From the NCBI GenBank assembly GCA_963710275.1, contig CAVPZS010000012.1, positions 124,001 through 188,000 of the forward strand: DNA of 64,000 bases, in the 5' to 3' direction. Below the pieces are notes generated by a model. That model had not been told where the DNA came from. It ran no database searches and saw only the letters and a list, made by a program, of their open reading frames with translations. Shown here piece by piece: positions 28,870 through 38,171 of the stretch (position 1 is its first letter; each line of letters opens with the position of its first letter). The position numbers and the translations under genes are program-made. This DNA comes from Rhodoblastus sp963710275 (GTDB lineage Bacteria; Pseudomonadota; Alphaproteobacteria; Rhizobiales; Beijerinckiaceae).

Positions 28870-29301
28870 ATGGGTGATTGGACCATGAATGGCGCGGCAA
28901 AACCCGTCCCTCTCGCGAACCGCCTGCTCGACGACTTTCGCATGATCCCGCGGGCGCATGATCTTCTGGAGCGCATCGAAGCCAATGCCGCGGCGCTCGG
29001 CGAACTGGCGGCCTCCAGCGTGACCGACGAGCTTTGCCTGGCCTGGGAGCCGCTCGCCCTCGCGTCGATCGCCTTTTGCGAACGCCTGGCCACCCGCTAC
29101 GATGGCGTGGTGCTCGAACAGGCGTTCAACGATCTTGATTTGACGGATGTCGTTTTCGACGATGGGGACATGGCTGTGCTCAAGCAATGCGCCCGCGATC
29201 CGGCCTCGGCGTCCCTCGTCCGCGAATTGCTGGAAATCGTGCGCCAATGCCGCCACATCCAGGAGCTTTTGCGCGCGGAAGAGCAGCTCGCGGCCGCCTG
29301 A
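28870..29301 (+). CDS. Hypothetical helical protein
   Basis: About 143 residues, mostly helical, with no signal or membrane segment. Conspicuous segments are LANRLLDDFRMIPRAHDLLE, RLATRYDGVVLEQAFNDLDL and ELLEIVRQCRHIQELLRAEE. I do not recognise a family. Possible starts are ATG 28810, 28870 and 28885; none has a convincing ribosome site, and 28870 is a compromise. It is divergent from the fasciclin gene and followed by a small glycine-rich exported protein. Confidence 0.6.
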   Translation: MGDWTMNGAAKPVPLANRLLDDFRMIPRAHDLLERIEANAAALGELAASSVTDELCLAWEPLALASIAFCERLATRYDGVVLEQAFNDLDLTDVVFDDGDMAVLKQCARDPASASLVRELLEIVRQCRHIQELLRAEEQLAAA

Positions 29302-29382
29302 AAACGGGCCATGAACCATCCGAAATCCGCCTGGAACCATGCGCGGCGCCGCGCATTTCCCTCCGGTGAAACAGGAGGTCTC

Positions 29383-29607
29383 ATGAAAGTAGTTCGTGGA
29401 ATGCCCTTGGCGCTGCTCCTGGTTGCGTCGCTCGCGTCGGGGCAGGCGATGGCCAAGGGATGCATCAAGGGCGCGATCGTCGGCGGCGTCGCCGGCCACA
29501 TGGCCGGACACGGCAAGATGGGCGCGGCGGCCGGCTGTGCGGTCGGCCATCATGAGGCGAACAAGCCGAAGCCGGCTGACGAAGGGGCCAAGCCCAACGG
29601 GCAGTGA
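29383..29607 (+). CDS. Small exported glycine-zipper-like protein (74 aa)
   Basis: A signal peptide (MKVVRGMPLALLLVASLASG then QAMA) precedes a glycine-rich stretch, IKGAIVGGVAGHMAGHGKMG then AAAGCAVGHHEA, with regular Gly/Ala spacing like a glycine zipper. The tail is polar (KPKPADEGAKP). Such proteins insert in or lie at the outer membrane; function unknown. Strong ribosome site AGGAGG lies 5 bp before ATG 29383. Confidence 0.75.
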   Translation: MKVVRGMPLALLLVASLASGQAMAKGCIKGAIVGGVAGHMAGHGKMGAAAGCAVGHHEANKPKPADEGAKPNGQ

Positions 29608-29684
29608 CCGGTATTTGACGCGCGGCCGATCCGGTGAAACGATTGGCCGCGCCGCGGCCTGGACGCGGCAGGGCGGGGCGCGTC

Positions 29685-31377
29685 ATGACAGAGCCTTCAT
29701 CGACACAACCTTCATCGAAACGGCCCGCGGACCGCTATTACGCGGCCACGCATGAGGTTCTCAATCAGCCGCGCGAACTGGCGGATTACAACCTGTTCTC
29801 GGCGGACGCCGCCTTGCGGGACGCGGTCTCGAGGGAAGGCGCGCAATGGGCGGTCGAAGACCTCGAGCGCTTCGGCGCGAAAATCGGCGCAGCCGCGCAT
29901 CTGGAGCTCGGCGCGCTCGCCAACCATTATCTGCCCGAGTTCGATACGCATGACCGTTACGGCCGTCGGATCGACCAGGTCCGCTTTCATCCCTCCTGGC
30001 ACGAGCTGATGCGGACCTCGATCGAGGAGGGGCTGCATTCATCGCCCTGGACCGATCCCGTCGCCCGGCGCCCACGTCGCCCGCGCCGGCAAGTTCTTCA
30101 TGCATTCGCAGGTCGAGGCGGGCCACGGCTGCCCTGTCACCATGACCTTCGCCGCCTGGCGCTGCCTGCAGGCGCAGCCCGATCTGGCGGCGCAATGGGC
30201 GCCGAAAATCACCGCCCGCGTCTATGATCCGCGCAACATTCCCGCCGAGGATAAGCAGGGGCTGACGGTCGGCATGGCCATGACCGAAAAGCAGGGCGGT
30301 TCGGACGTTCGCGCCAACACGACCAGCGCCATTCCGCTGGGACCCGAGGGCCCCGGCCAGGCCTATGAGCTGGTCGGGCACAAGTTCTTCGTCTCCGCGC
30401 CGATGTGCGATCTTTTCCTCGTTTTGGCGCAGGCGCCGCGCGGATTGTCCTGCTTCCTCGTGCCGCGCTGGCGCCCGGACGGCGAAAAAAATCCGATGCA
30501 GGTGGTGCGGCTGAAGAAGAAGAGCGCCAACGCCTCCAACGCCTCCTCCGAAGTCGAATTGCGCGGCGCCCTCGCCTGGATGGTCGGGCCGGAAGGACGG
30601 GGCGTGGCGACGATCATCGAAATGGTCGCGCTGACGCGCTTCGACTGCATGCTCGGCTCCTCCTCGGGCTTGAGGATGGCGACCAGCCAGGCGATCGACC
30701 ATTGCGCGCAGCGGAGCGCCTTCGGCAAAAAGCTGATCGACCAGACCATCATGCGCAACGTGCTCGCCGATCTGGCGCTCGAATCCGAGGCGGCGATCGC
30801 GATGAGTTTTCGGGTCGCCCGCGCGCTGGACAATCGCGGCGACGCGCATGAGGACGCGCTCGCGCGGCTGTGCTCGGCGCTGGGCAAGTACTGGATCTGC
30901 AAACGTGGCGCTGCCCATGCGGCGGAAGCGATGGAGTGTATCGGCGGCAGCGGCGTGATGGAGGAATCGCCGATGCAGCGCCTCTACCGGGAGGCCCCGA
31001 TCAACGCGATCTGGGAGGGCAGCGGCAATGTCCAGTGCCTCGACGTTCTTCGCGCCATGAAGACGGCGCCCGAGACGCTCGCGAGTTTCTTCAAGGAGGT
31101 CGAATTGGCGCGTGGCGGCAATACGCTGCTGGACAGGCGCATCGACGCGCTGAAGACCGACCTCGCCGATCTCTCGGATTTCGAGGCCCGCGCGCGCCAT
31201 CTGGTCGACGCCATGGCGACCGCCTTCCAGGCGTCGCTGCTGGTGCGACATGCGCCAGCAGCCGTCGCCGACGCCTTCTGCGACTCGCGTCTCGGCGTGG
31301 CCGGGCAGCATCATTATGGCGCGCTGCGGCCCGGCCTCGACCTGCAGCCGATCATCGAGCGGGCCCGCCCGCGCTGA
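29685..31377 (+). CDS. AidB-like acyl-CoA dehydrogenase family protein (copy 2), one frameshift
   Basis: About 564 residues with the same architecture as the copy at 20014-21732. It opens with the AidB signature THEVLNQPRELADYNLFSAD. Then come LANHYLPEFDTHDRYGRRID, FHPSWHELM, GMAMTEKQGGSDVRANTTSA, GHKFFVSAPMCDLFLVLAQA, ECIGGSGVMEESPMQRLYRE and INAIWEGSGNVQCLDVLRAM. The frame breaks near 30065, explained by one missing C in a C run (VAPGAHVARAG restored). The start ATG at 29685 has only a weak G-rich site. Closer to E. coli AidB than copy 1 by the N-terminal motif. Role in alkylation defence is inferred from the family. Confidence 0.9.
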
Positions 31378-31398
31378 GGCCCGCGCGGGCCACGCGTC

Positions 31399-32260
31399 TC
31401 AGACCACGATCTTCCGGTACAAGTACCAGGTCGCGTGGCCGAGCACCGGCAGCGCCACGACCAGTCCGATCAGCACCGGGATCATCCCGATCACGACGCT
31501 CGCCGCGACGATGAAGCCCCAGGCCAGCATCGGCCCCGGATTGGCGCGCATGGCGCGAACGGAGGTCGCTAATGGCCGTGCGGACGGAAACATGGCGGTC
31601 GAGCAGCAGCGGGAACGACACGGCGCTGATCGCCAGCACCACCAGGGCGAAGAAAAACCCGGTCGTGACGCCGACGCCGATCAGCGTCCAGCCGGCCGGG
31701 GTGGCAAAGACGTCGTGCAGGAACGACGCCGGCGACGCCGGCATTTGCGGACCGATGGTATGCGCATAGATCACCATCGCCGTCGCCAGCCACAGGCCGA
31801 AGATGACGATCAGCAGCAAGCCCAGCTTGAAGATCGCGGCGGCCGAGGAGGAGCCGAAGATCTTGAAGCCTTCGATCCAGGAAACGGTCTCGCCGGCCTC
31901 GCGCCGCCGGCTCATTTCATAGAGCCAGACCGCCGCGAAGGGCCCGATCAGGGCGAAGCCGGCGAAGAGCGGGAAGACCAGGGGGAGCATGCCGACATTG
32001 GACATCACCTGCGCCAGGGCGAAGCCCGCGGCCGGATAGATCAGGCAAATGAAGAGGACGTCGTCGCGAAAGGCGCCGAAATCCTCCACGCCCTTGGCGA
32101 GCGCCTCGCGCAGATCGGCGAAGGAAATGCGTCGCACCTGCGGCGGCGGCAGCCTGCTGTCAATGTCGGTGTGAATGAGCGCGTGGCCCAGGGAGCGCAA
32201 GGCGTGGCCGGTCGAAGAAATCTGCACGGCGCCCCATTCGGCGGGGTTTTTGATCCACAT
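31399..32260 (-). CDS. DUF2189 integral membrane protein, one frameshift
   Basis: An inner-membrane protein of about 286 residues with roughly six helices, such as LFICLIYPAAGFALAQVM, FPLFAGFALIGPFAAVWLY, FKLGLLLIVIFGLWLATAMV and WTLIGVGVTTGFFFALVVLA. DUF2189 hallmarks include the N-terminal VRRISFADLREALAKGVEDF and the internal LYEMSRRREAGETVSW. The frame changes near 31570; the other frame continues TSVRAMRANPGPMLAWGFI and ends at HATWYLYRKIVV. Function unknown. It is divergent from the cytochrome oxidase operon. Confidence 0.88.
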
Positions 32261-32568
32261 GGGATGATCCTCCCGAACCTTCGATTCGAGCAGTCGCGGC
32301 GCAACCCCATGAGGGCCGAGCGGCTCCTGCGAGCTTGTGGATCAATGTAGTCCTGCTCTGCTCCCGCGTCATCCGAAAAAGTACTGATATGGCAATAGCT
32401 TAGGCTTTGTCTTAGGGCGTTCGATCGCGAGGAAATATCGGTCTTGCCGGCCTGGGTTGTCGGAACCGCCCCTTGGCTCAAGCGTTGAGATTTGCGCGGC
32501 TGGTTCGGCAAAGTTTGTCGCCCGGCCGCATCGCGTAACCCGGAGGCGCCCCGGCGGGGCGGGTGCGG
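32261..32568. promoter_or_regulatory. Shared upstream region of DUF2189 gene and cytochrome oxidase operon
   Basis: About 308 bp without a gene, less GC-rich in its middle part (32340-32420). It must hold the oxidase promoter. Just before the coxB start is a G/C hairpin, GCCCC-GGC-GGGGC, lying between a GGAGG at 32542 and the start codon, which could mask the start. I looked for an FNR/FixK box (TTGAT-N4-ATCAA) and found no convincing match. Confidence 0.4.
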
Positions 32569-33402
32569 ATGCATGTCGCGCTGATCCTGCTTGCCCTGGT
32601 CATCGGCTCGGTGGCGTTCCACCTTCTGAGCCCGTGGTGGTGGACGCCGATCGCCTCGAACTGGGGCACGATCGACGCCACCATGATCATCACCTTCTGG
32701 ATCACCGGCTTCGTTTTCGTCGCCGTGGTGTCCTTCATGGCCTATTGCGTCTTCCGCTTCCGTCACAGGGAGGGGAAGAAAGGCGCGCCGCCTATCAGCC
32801 CGAAAGCCGGAAGCTCGAGACCTGGCTCATGGCGGGAACCGCGGTGGGCGTCGCGGCCATGCTGGCGCCGGGGCTGGTGGTGTGGAACCGTTTCATCAAT
32901 CCGCCTGCCGACGCCGCGACGGTCGAAGTGGTCGGCCAGCAATGGCAATGGAGTTATCGGCTGCCCGGCAAGGAGGGGCGGCTGGGGCTCGCCGACGCCC
33001 GCTTCGTGGACGGCGACAACCCGCTGGGGCTCAATCCCTTCGACCCCCATTCGCAGGACAATGTCGTGGTGGTCGGCGGCGACCTGCATCTGCCGGTCAA
33101 CAAGCCGGCGCAATTCCTGCTGCGCTCGATCGACGTCGTGCATGATTTCTACGTGCCGGAGTTCCGCGCCAAGATGGACCTCATGCCCGGCATTGAAACC
33201 TATTTCTGGATCACGCCGACGCGCACCGGAAGCTTCGAGATCCTCTGCGCCGGTTTCTGCGGCGTCGGCCATCCGTTCATGCGCGGCAATGTCGTCGTCG
33301 ACACCGACTGAAGATTACCAGAAATGGCTGCAGGCCCAGCCGACCTTCGCGCAGACGCGCAAGGCCGCCGCGATCGAGCGCCACCACGCCGACGCGCGAT
33401 AG
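32569..33402 (+). CDS. coxB: Cytochrome c oxidase subunit II (CuA), two frameshifts
   Basis: Accepts electrons from cytochrome c through the CuA centre. Two N-terminal helices (ALILLALVIGSVAFHLL and ATMIITFWITGFVFVAVVSF) precede a periplasmic cupredoxin domain. CuA ligands are present: His in IDVVHDFYVPEFR and the cluster CAGFCGVGHPFM (C-x3-C-x3-H-x2-M). The usual Glu after the first Cys is Gly here. The aromatic electron-entry patch VVGQQWQWSY is intact. Frame changes near 32790 and at 33308 (one extra T gives a false stop; the true tail EDYQKWLQAQPTFAQTR follows). Start could be GTG 32563 or ATG 32569. No heme c motif is seen. Confidence 0.9.
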   Translation: MHVALILLALVIGSVAFHLLSPWWWTPIASNWGTIDATMIITFWITGFVFVAVVSFMAYCVFRFRHREGKKGAPPISPKAGSSRPGSWREPRWASRPCWRRGWWCGTVSSIRLPTPRRSKWSASNGNGVIGCPARRGGWGSPTPASWTATTRWGSIPSTPIRRTMSWWSAATCICRSTSRRNSCCARSTSCMISTCRSSAPRWTSCPALKPISGSRRRAPEASRSSAPVSAASAIRSCAAMSSSTPTEDYQKWLQAQPTFAQTRKAAAIERHHADAR

Positions 33403-33425
33403 GACCGCGGCAGGAGGGAGGACCC

Positions 33426-35192
33426 ATGGTCGAGATCCACGCCGGCGAAGGGGAGCCGCTGCATCCCACGTCTTTCGACGACGTCGAGCTCTATCATCCG
33501 AAAAGCTGGCTGACGAAATATGTCTTCTCGCAGGACGCCAAGATCATCGCCCTGCAATATGCGGCGACCGCCATTTCCATCGGCCTGGTCGCGCTGGTGT
33601 TGTCATGGCTGATGCGCCTGCAGCTGGGCTTTCCCGGCCATTTTTCGCTGATCGACCAGAATAATTATTACCAGTTCATCACCATGCACGGCATGATCAT
33701 GGTCGTGTACCTGCTGACCGCGCTGTTTCTCGGAGGCTTTGGCAATTATTTGATTCCGCTGATGATCGGCGCGCGCGACATGGCCTTTCCCTATGTCAAC
33801 ATGCTGAGCTACTGGGTCTATCAGCTGGCGGTGCTGGTGCTGGTCGCGAGCTTCTTCGCGCCCGGCGGCGCGACGGGCGCCGGGTGGACTCTCTATCCGC
33901 CGCAGGCGCTGCTGTCAGGCACGCCCGGCCAGCAATGGGGCGTCATCCTGATGTTCGCCTCGCTGATCCTGTTCATCATCGGCTTCACCATGGGCGGCCT
34001 GAATTACGTGGTCACCGTGCTGCAATTGCGCGCCAGGGGCATGACCATGATGCGGCTGCCGCTGACCGTCTGGGGCATTTTCACCGCGACGGTCATGGCG
34101 CTGCTGGCCTTTCCCGGCCTTTTCGTCGCCTCGGTCATGATGCTGTTCGACCGTCTGCTCGGCACCAGCTTCTTCATGCCGTCGATTGTCGAGAGCGGGC
34201 AGCATCTGGGCTATTCCGGCGGCAGCCCGATCCTGTTCCAGCACCTGTTCTGGTTCTTCGGCCATCCCGAAGTCTATATCGTCGCGCTGCCGGCGTTCGG
34301 CATCGTCTCCGATCTCATCAGCACCCATGCGCGGAAGAACATCTTCGGCTACCGCATGATGGTCTGGGCCATCGTCATCATCGGCGCGCTCAGCTTCGGC
34401 GTCTGGGGCCACCACATGTATGTCAGCGGCATGAACCCGAGCTTCGGCTTCTTCTTCGCCACCACGACGCTGATCATCGCCGTGCCCACGGCGATCAAGG
34501 TCTATAACTGGGTGCTGACATTGTGGCGCGGCGACATCCACCTGACCCTGCCCATGCTGTTCGCCCTGGCCTTCATCGTCACCTTCGTCATCGGCGGCGT
34601 CACCGGCCTGTTCCTCGGCAATGTCGTGGTGGACGTGCCGCTCTCCGGCACCATGTTCGTCGTCGCGCATTTCCACATGGTGATGGGCGTCGCGCCGATC
34701 CTCGTCATCTTCGGCGCCATCTATCACTGGTATCCGTTGATCACAGGCCGGTTCCTCGACGAGAAAATGGGCCAGTTCCATTTCTGGATCACCTTCCTCG
34801 GCACCTACGCCATCTTCTTCCCGATGCATTACCTCGGGCTGATCGGCGTGCCCCGGCGCTATTACGAACTGGGCGAAACCGCCTTCATACCCCCCTCGGC
34901 GGCGACGCTGAACGAGTTCATCACCATCGCCGCGCTGATCGTCGGCTTCGCCCAGATCGTCTTCATTTACAACCTGATCTCCAGCATCTGGATGGGCAGG
35001 GAAGCCGGACACAATCCCTGGCGGGCGACGACGCTGGAATGGCAGACGCCGGACGTGCCGCCCACCCACGGCAACTGGGGCCGGACCCTGCCGGTGGTCT
35101 ATCGCTGGGCCTATGACTACAGCGTGCCCGGCGCCAGGGAGGATTTCATTCCGCAGAACCAGCCTCCTGCGGCGGAAGCGGGGCCCGCATGA
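33426..35192 (+). CDS. coxA: Cytochrome c oxidase subunit I (heme-copper)
   Basis: Catalytic subunit that reduces oxygen and pumps protons; 588 residues and about twelve helices, intact. Metal ligands are all visible: low-spin heme His in ITMHGMIMV (about residue 88), CuB His with the cross-linked Tyr in FFGHPEVYIVALP, the CuB His pair in WGHHMYVSGM, and the heme pair in VAHFHMVMG. This points to an aa3-type A-family enzyme. The start ATG 33426 follows GGAGGG. The stop overlaps the subunit III start by 4 bp. Confidence 0.97.
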   Translation: MVEIHAGEGEPLHPTSFDDVELYHPKSWLTKYVFSQDAKIIALQYAATAISIGLVALVLSWLMRLQLGFPGHFSLIDQNNYYQFITMHGMIMVVYLLTALFLGGFGNYLIPLMIGARDMAFPYVNMLSYWVYQLAVLVLVASFFAPGGATGAGWTLYPPQALLSGTPGQQWGVILMFASLILFIIGFTMGGLNYVVTVLQLRARGMTMMRLPLTVWGIFTATVMALLAFPGLFVASVMMLFDRLLGTSFFMPSIVESGQHLGYSGGSPILFQHLFWFFGHPEVYIVALPAFGIVSDLISTHARKNIFGYRMMVWAIVIIGALSFGVWGHHMYVSGMNPSFGFFFATTTLIIAVPTAIKVYNWVLTLWRGDIHLTLPMLFALAFIVTFVIGGVTGLFLGNVVVDVPLSGTMFVVAHFHMVMGVAPILVIFGAIYHWYPLITGRFLDEKMGQFHFWITFLGTYAIFFPMHYLGLIGVPRRYYELGETAFIPPSAATLNEFITIAALIVGFAQIVFIYNLISSIWMGREAGHNPWRATTLEWQTPDVPPTHGNWGRTLPVVYRWAYDYSVPGAREDFIPQNQPPAAEAGPA

Positions 35193-35869
35193 TCATCGTG
35201 ATGGTGTTTGTTTCCGCACTTGTGGTGATCGCCGTCTGGTATCTGGCCGGCCAGAATCTTGCGGCCAAGCCGTGGCTGGAACAGGGCGTGATCGGCGATC
35301 TCCGGGATGCCGACGAAGGCCGGCCAAATCTGGCGAAGATCGGCCTTGGCGTCTTCCTCGCGGTCGCGGGCATGCTGTTCGCCCTGCTGGCCAGCGCCTA
35401 TGTGATGCGCGCGGTTTCGCCCGACTGGCAAAACACGCCGCTGCCGAGAGTGCTCTGGTTCAACACCGGCGTGCTCGTCCTGAGCAGCGCGGCCTTGCAG
35501 GCGGCGGTGTTTTTCGCGGACCGTCAGGACGCGCATCGCGTGCGATTCTGCCTGATGGCGGGCGCGCTGACCGCAATGGTTTTCCTCGCCGGGCAGTTGG
35601 CCGCCTGGAGGGAGTTCGCGAGGGAAGGCTATTTCCTGTCGACCAATCCGGCCAATTCGTTCTTCTACCTGCTCACCGGCGTTCATGGCGCGCATCTGCT
35701 CGGCGGCCTCGTCGCCCTGGCCGCGGCGAATATCGTCGCCTCACGGTCGGGCATAAGGCTCTGCGCGATCTACTGGCACTTTCTCCTGGTCGTCTGGCTG
35801 TTGCTGTTCGCCCTGCTGGCGGGCTGGGCCGGCGGCTTTGTCCTTATCTGCCGTGGTCTGGTGACCTGA
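35189..35869 (+). CDS. coxC: Cytochrome c oxidase subunit III, first of two
   Basis: A 226-residue membrane protein of the subunit III family, shown by KIGLGVFLAVAGMLFALLAS, PRVLWFNTGVLVLSSAALQA and FYLLTGVHGAHLLGGLVALA, with the final helix pair IYWHFLLVVWLLLFALL. An extra N-terminal helix (IIVMVFVSALVVIAVWYLAG) is unusual. It overlaps coxA by 4 bp. A second subunit III homologue follows at once, as I recall for the Bradyrhizobium coxMNOP operon. Confidence 0.9.
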   Translation: MIIVMVFVSALVVIAVWYLAGQNLAAKPWLEQGVIGDLRDADEGRPNLAKIGLGVFLAVAGMLFALLASAYVMRAVSPDWQNTPLPRVLWFNTGVLVLSSAALQAAVFFADRQDAHRVRFCLMAGALTAMVFLAGQLAAWREFAREGYFLSTNPANSFFYLLTGVHGAHLLGGLVALAAANIVASRSGIRLCAIYWHFLLVVWLLLFALLAGWAGGFVLICRGLVT

Positions 35870-35885
35870 GGTCGGAGGCGGAAAC

Positions 35886-36609
35886 ATGACGAGCGAGACG
35901 ACGCTCAAACAGGAAGAGTCACTCACGCGGCAACCCGGCTGGGGCGGCTTTGTCTCGGACTGGTCTGGCGGATCGGCGCGCCTTCACGACGGCGTCGTGG
36001 GGCAAGGCCATGATGTGGATATTCCTGCTCAGCGACACCTTCATCTTCTCCTGCTTCCTCATTTCCTACATGACCGTGCGCATGTCGACCACGGATCCCT
36101 GGCCAGACACCAGCGAGGTTTTCGCGTTGAAGATCGGCGGCGTCAGCGTGCCGCTGCTGCTGATCGCCATCATGACTTTCATCCTGATCAGCAGTTCGGG
36201 AACCATGGCGATGGCGGTGAATTACGGCTATCGCCGCGACCGGAAGAAATCCGCGGCGCTCATGCTCGCCACCGCGGCCTTCGGCGCCAGCTTCGTCGGC
36301 ATGCAGGCTTTCGAATGGACCAAGCTGATCCTCGAGGGCGTGCGGCCCTGGCACAATCCCTGGGGCGCGCCGCAGTTCGGCTCGTCCTTCTTCATGATCA
36401 CCGGCTTCCACGGCACGCATGTCACCTTCGGCGTGATCTTCCTGCTCAACATGGCGCGCAAGACCTGGCGCGGCGATTTCGACGTGGAGCGCAAGGGCTT
36501 CTTCACCAGCCGCAAGGGGCGTTACGAAATCGTCGAGATCATGGGCCTCTACTGGCATTTCGTCGACCTGGTCTGGGTCTTCATCTTCGCGCTGTTCTAC
36601 CTGTGGTGA
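35886..36609 (+). CDS. Cytochrome c oxidase subunit III-like protein, second of two, one frameshift
   Basis: About 240 residues. The subunit III fold is seen in WGKAMMWIFLLSDTFIFSCF, SAALMLATAAFGASFVGMQA, FEWTKLILEG, FFMITGFHGTHVTFGVIFLL and IMGLYWHFVDLVWVFIFALF. The frame changes near 35965; one extra G there restores SDWSADRRAFTTASWGK. It follows coxC by 16 bp and precedes the subunit IV gene by 5 bp. Its resemblance to quinol/NO-type subunit III (CyoC/NorE) is also strong, so it may be a divergent structural subunit. Confidence 0.88.
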
Positions 36610-36614
36610 ACGCC

Positions 36615-36968
36615 ATGACATCAGCAAATCCCGCCGCGCAGGATCATCTCGCCGAGCAAGACCATCAGGAGCACTCGATAAAACTCTACCTGCTGGTCTG
36701 GGGGTGGCTGTTCGTGCTCAGCGCCTGCTCCTATCTCGTCGACTATTTCGGGCTGCACGGCTACACCCGCTGGAGCCTGATCCTGCTGTTCATGGTCGTA
36801 AAGGCGGGCCTGATCGTCGGGGTGTTCATGCACATGGCCTGGGAGCGGCTGGCGCTGATCTACGCCATATTGGCGCCGCCGATCGCCGTGCTGCTGTTCG
36901 TCGGCGTCATGGCCTTCGAATCCTCCTATACCTTCACGGATCGCCTGTTCTACATGGGCGCGGGATGA
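36615..36968 (+). CDS. Cytochrome oxidase subunit IV (CyoD/COX4 family)
   Basis: A 117-residue protein with a charged, His-rich N-terminus (AAQDHLAEQDHQEHSIKLYL) and three helices: VWGWLFVLSACSYLVDYFGL, WSLILLFMVVKAGLIVGVFM and LIYAILAPPIAVLLFVGVMA. The HMAWERL turn after helix two is typical of prokaryotic subunit IV, which stabilises the catalytic core. Last clear oxidase gene in the operon. Confidence 0.88.
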   Translation: MTSANPAAQDHLAEQDHQEHSIKLYLLVWGWLFVLSACSYLVDYFGLHGYTRWSLILLFMVVKAGLIVGVFMHMAWERLALIYAILAPPIAVLLFVGVMAFESSYTFTDRLFYMGAG

Positions 36969-37022
36969 GCTTGTGCGGCGGGCAGGCGCGTGCGAGACTC
37001 CCAACGCGGAGGATCAACCAGC

Positions 37023-37415
37023 ATGTCGCCCCTGACCCTGTTTCTGGGCAAGTTCCTCGGCCTGTCCTATTTCCTGACCTGTCTTGTCTGCATGATCAGG
37101 TCCAGGGCGATCCTCGAGGCCGCCAAGGCGATGGCCGAGGACACGGGGCTGCTGCTGGTCTCGGGCATATTCACCATGGCCGCCGGCGTCGCCGTGGTCG
37201 TCGGCCATAATGTCTGGTCCGGCGGCGCGCTGCCCGTGGCGGTGACCGTGCTCGGCTGGATGATGCTCGCCAAGGGCCTCGCGCTGACGGCCCTGCCGCC
37301 GCCGATGCTGGTGGCTTCTTACAGTTTTCTCGATTCCGCCCAGCGCTTCCGCCTGGTGTTGATCCCGGCCACTGTTTTCAGCGCATGGCTGACCTTCGCG
37401 GCGTTCAGCGCCTGA
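37023..37415 (+). CDS. Four-helix membrane protein, hypothetical
   Basis: A 130-residue protein with about four hydrophobic segments (LFLGKFLGLSYFLTCLVCMI, GLLLVSGIFTMAAGVAVVVG, LPVAVTVLGWMMLAKGLALT, FRLVLIPATVFSAWLTFAAF). I do not recognise a named family. It follows the oxidase subunit IV gene by 54 bp on the same strand and may be cotranscribed. Its 3' end overlaps the convergent hydrolase gene by 11 bp. Confidence 0.7.
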   Translation: MSPLTLFLGKFLGLSYFLTCLVCMIRSRAILEAAKAMAEDTGLLLVSGIFTMAAGVAVVVGHNVWSGGALPVAVTVLGWMMLAKGLALTALPPPMLVASYSFLDSAQRFRLVLIPATVFSAWLTFAAFSA

Positions 37416-38004
37416 CCAGGAAAGCCTCGATGGCCTCGGCAATGGCTTGGTCCACGTCTTCCTGGGTGGCGCCGCGCGCCTTCAGCTCCGTTTTCGACGC
37501 CAGCAGCGAATGGTCGCCGCCCTCGACGACATGGAGGCTGGTCGGCGCCGACATGCGCCTCCGCACGCCTTCCAGCAGGTCCAGCGGACAGAGGCGGTCG
37601 CGCGTTCCCTGGACGAAGAGCGTCGAGGTCTTGAGGTCCAACAACACCTGATCGCGGAGTTTTGTGGCGTCGCCGCCGCCGCAGAGCGGATAGCCGAGAC
37701 AGACGACCGCCGCCACGGGCTCGACGAGCGCGACATGGCAGCCGACGCGTCCGCCCATGCTCTTGCCGACGAGCACAATGGGGCCGTCATGGCTCGATCG
37801 CAGCGCCTCGAGCGCGGCGCGATGGGCTTCGATCAGGCGCGGCAGCCGGTCCGGCGCCTTTCGCCCCTCGAGCCTGTAGGGATAGTCGAACGGATGGACC
37901 GATCCGAGCTTTTCCAGCAGCCGCGCGAAGGCCTGCATGCGCGGATGGGTCGAGGGCGCGCCGGCGCCGGGGGCCAGCAGGAAGGCGACATTGTCGAGGG
38001 GCAT
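37405..38004 (-). CDS. Alpha/beta hydrolase (KANL3/Tex30-like dienelactone-type)
   Basis: A small cytosolic alpha/beta hydrolase of about 199 residues. The oxyanion segment is FLLAPGAGAPSTHPRMQAFA, the nucleophile elbow GKSMGGR carries the serine, and the distal acid/His region is TLFVQGTRDRLCP with HVVEGGDHSLL. The substrate is unknown. ATG 38004 gives the conserved MPLDNVAFLLAPGAG N-terminus; an in-frame TTG at 38028 would add eight residues. The convergent membrane-protein gene overlaps its end. Confidence 0.85.
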   Translation of the reverse strand: MPLDNVAFLLAPGAGAPSTHPRMQAFARLLEKLGSVHPFDYPYRLEGRKAPDRLPRLIEAHRAALEALRSSHDGPIVLVGKSMGGRVGCHVALVEPVAAVVCLGYPLCGGGDATKLRDQVLLDLKTSTLFVQGTRDRLCPLDLLEGVRRRMSAPTSLHVVEGGDHSLLASKTELKARGATQEDVDQAIAEAIEAFLVRR

Positions 38005-38107
38005 AAAGCGAGCCGGGGTTCGTATCAAGGCATGGCGAGCCTAGCACCCGAGGGCGCGCCAACGAAAGGCTGTCGACGAAAGGCTTGCGCGAAATAATGA
38101 AATGGTC

Positions 38108-38122
38108 TTTCATTCAGAGAAA
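38108..38122. promoter_or_regulatory. Operator F of the TTTCA-N5-TGAAA family
   Basis: TTTCA-TTCAG-AGAAA, one mismatch to the consensus, 50 bp upstream of the paired acyl-CoA dehydrogenase unit. A second symmetric element in the reverse sense, TGAAA-TGGTC-TTTCA, overlaps it at 38098-38112. Confidence 0.6.
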
Positions 38123-38171
38123 CGTGACGCGCCGCGTCACTTTTCCGGGGCCGGGCGCAAGGGCGTGGCGA

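Noticed and set aside
32261..32568. An FNR/FixK box before the cytochrome oxidase operon
   Set aside because: The best candidate, near TTGTGGATCAA, has the wrong spacing and symmetry.
33915..35069. A 384-codon open frame on the minus strand opposite coxA
   Set aside because: It is Asp/Gly/His-rich and is the complement of an unmistakable oxidase subunit I.
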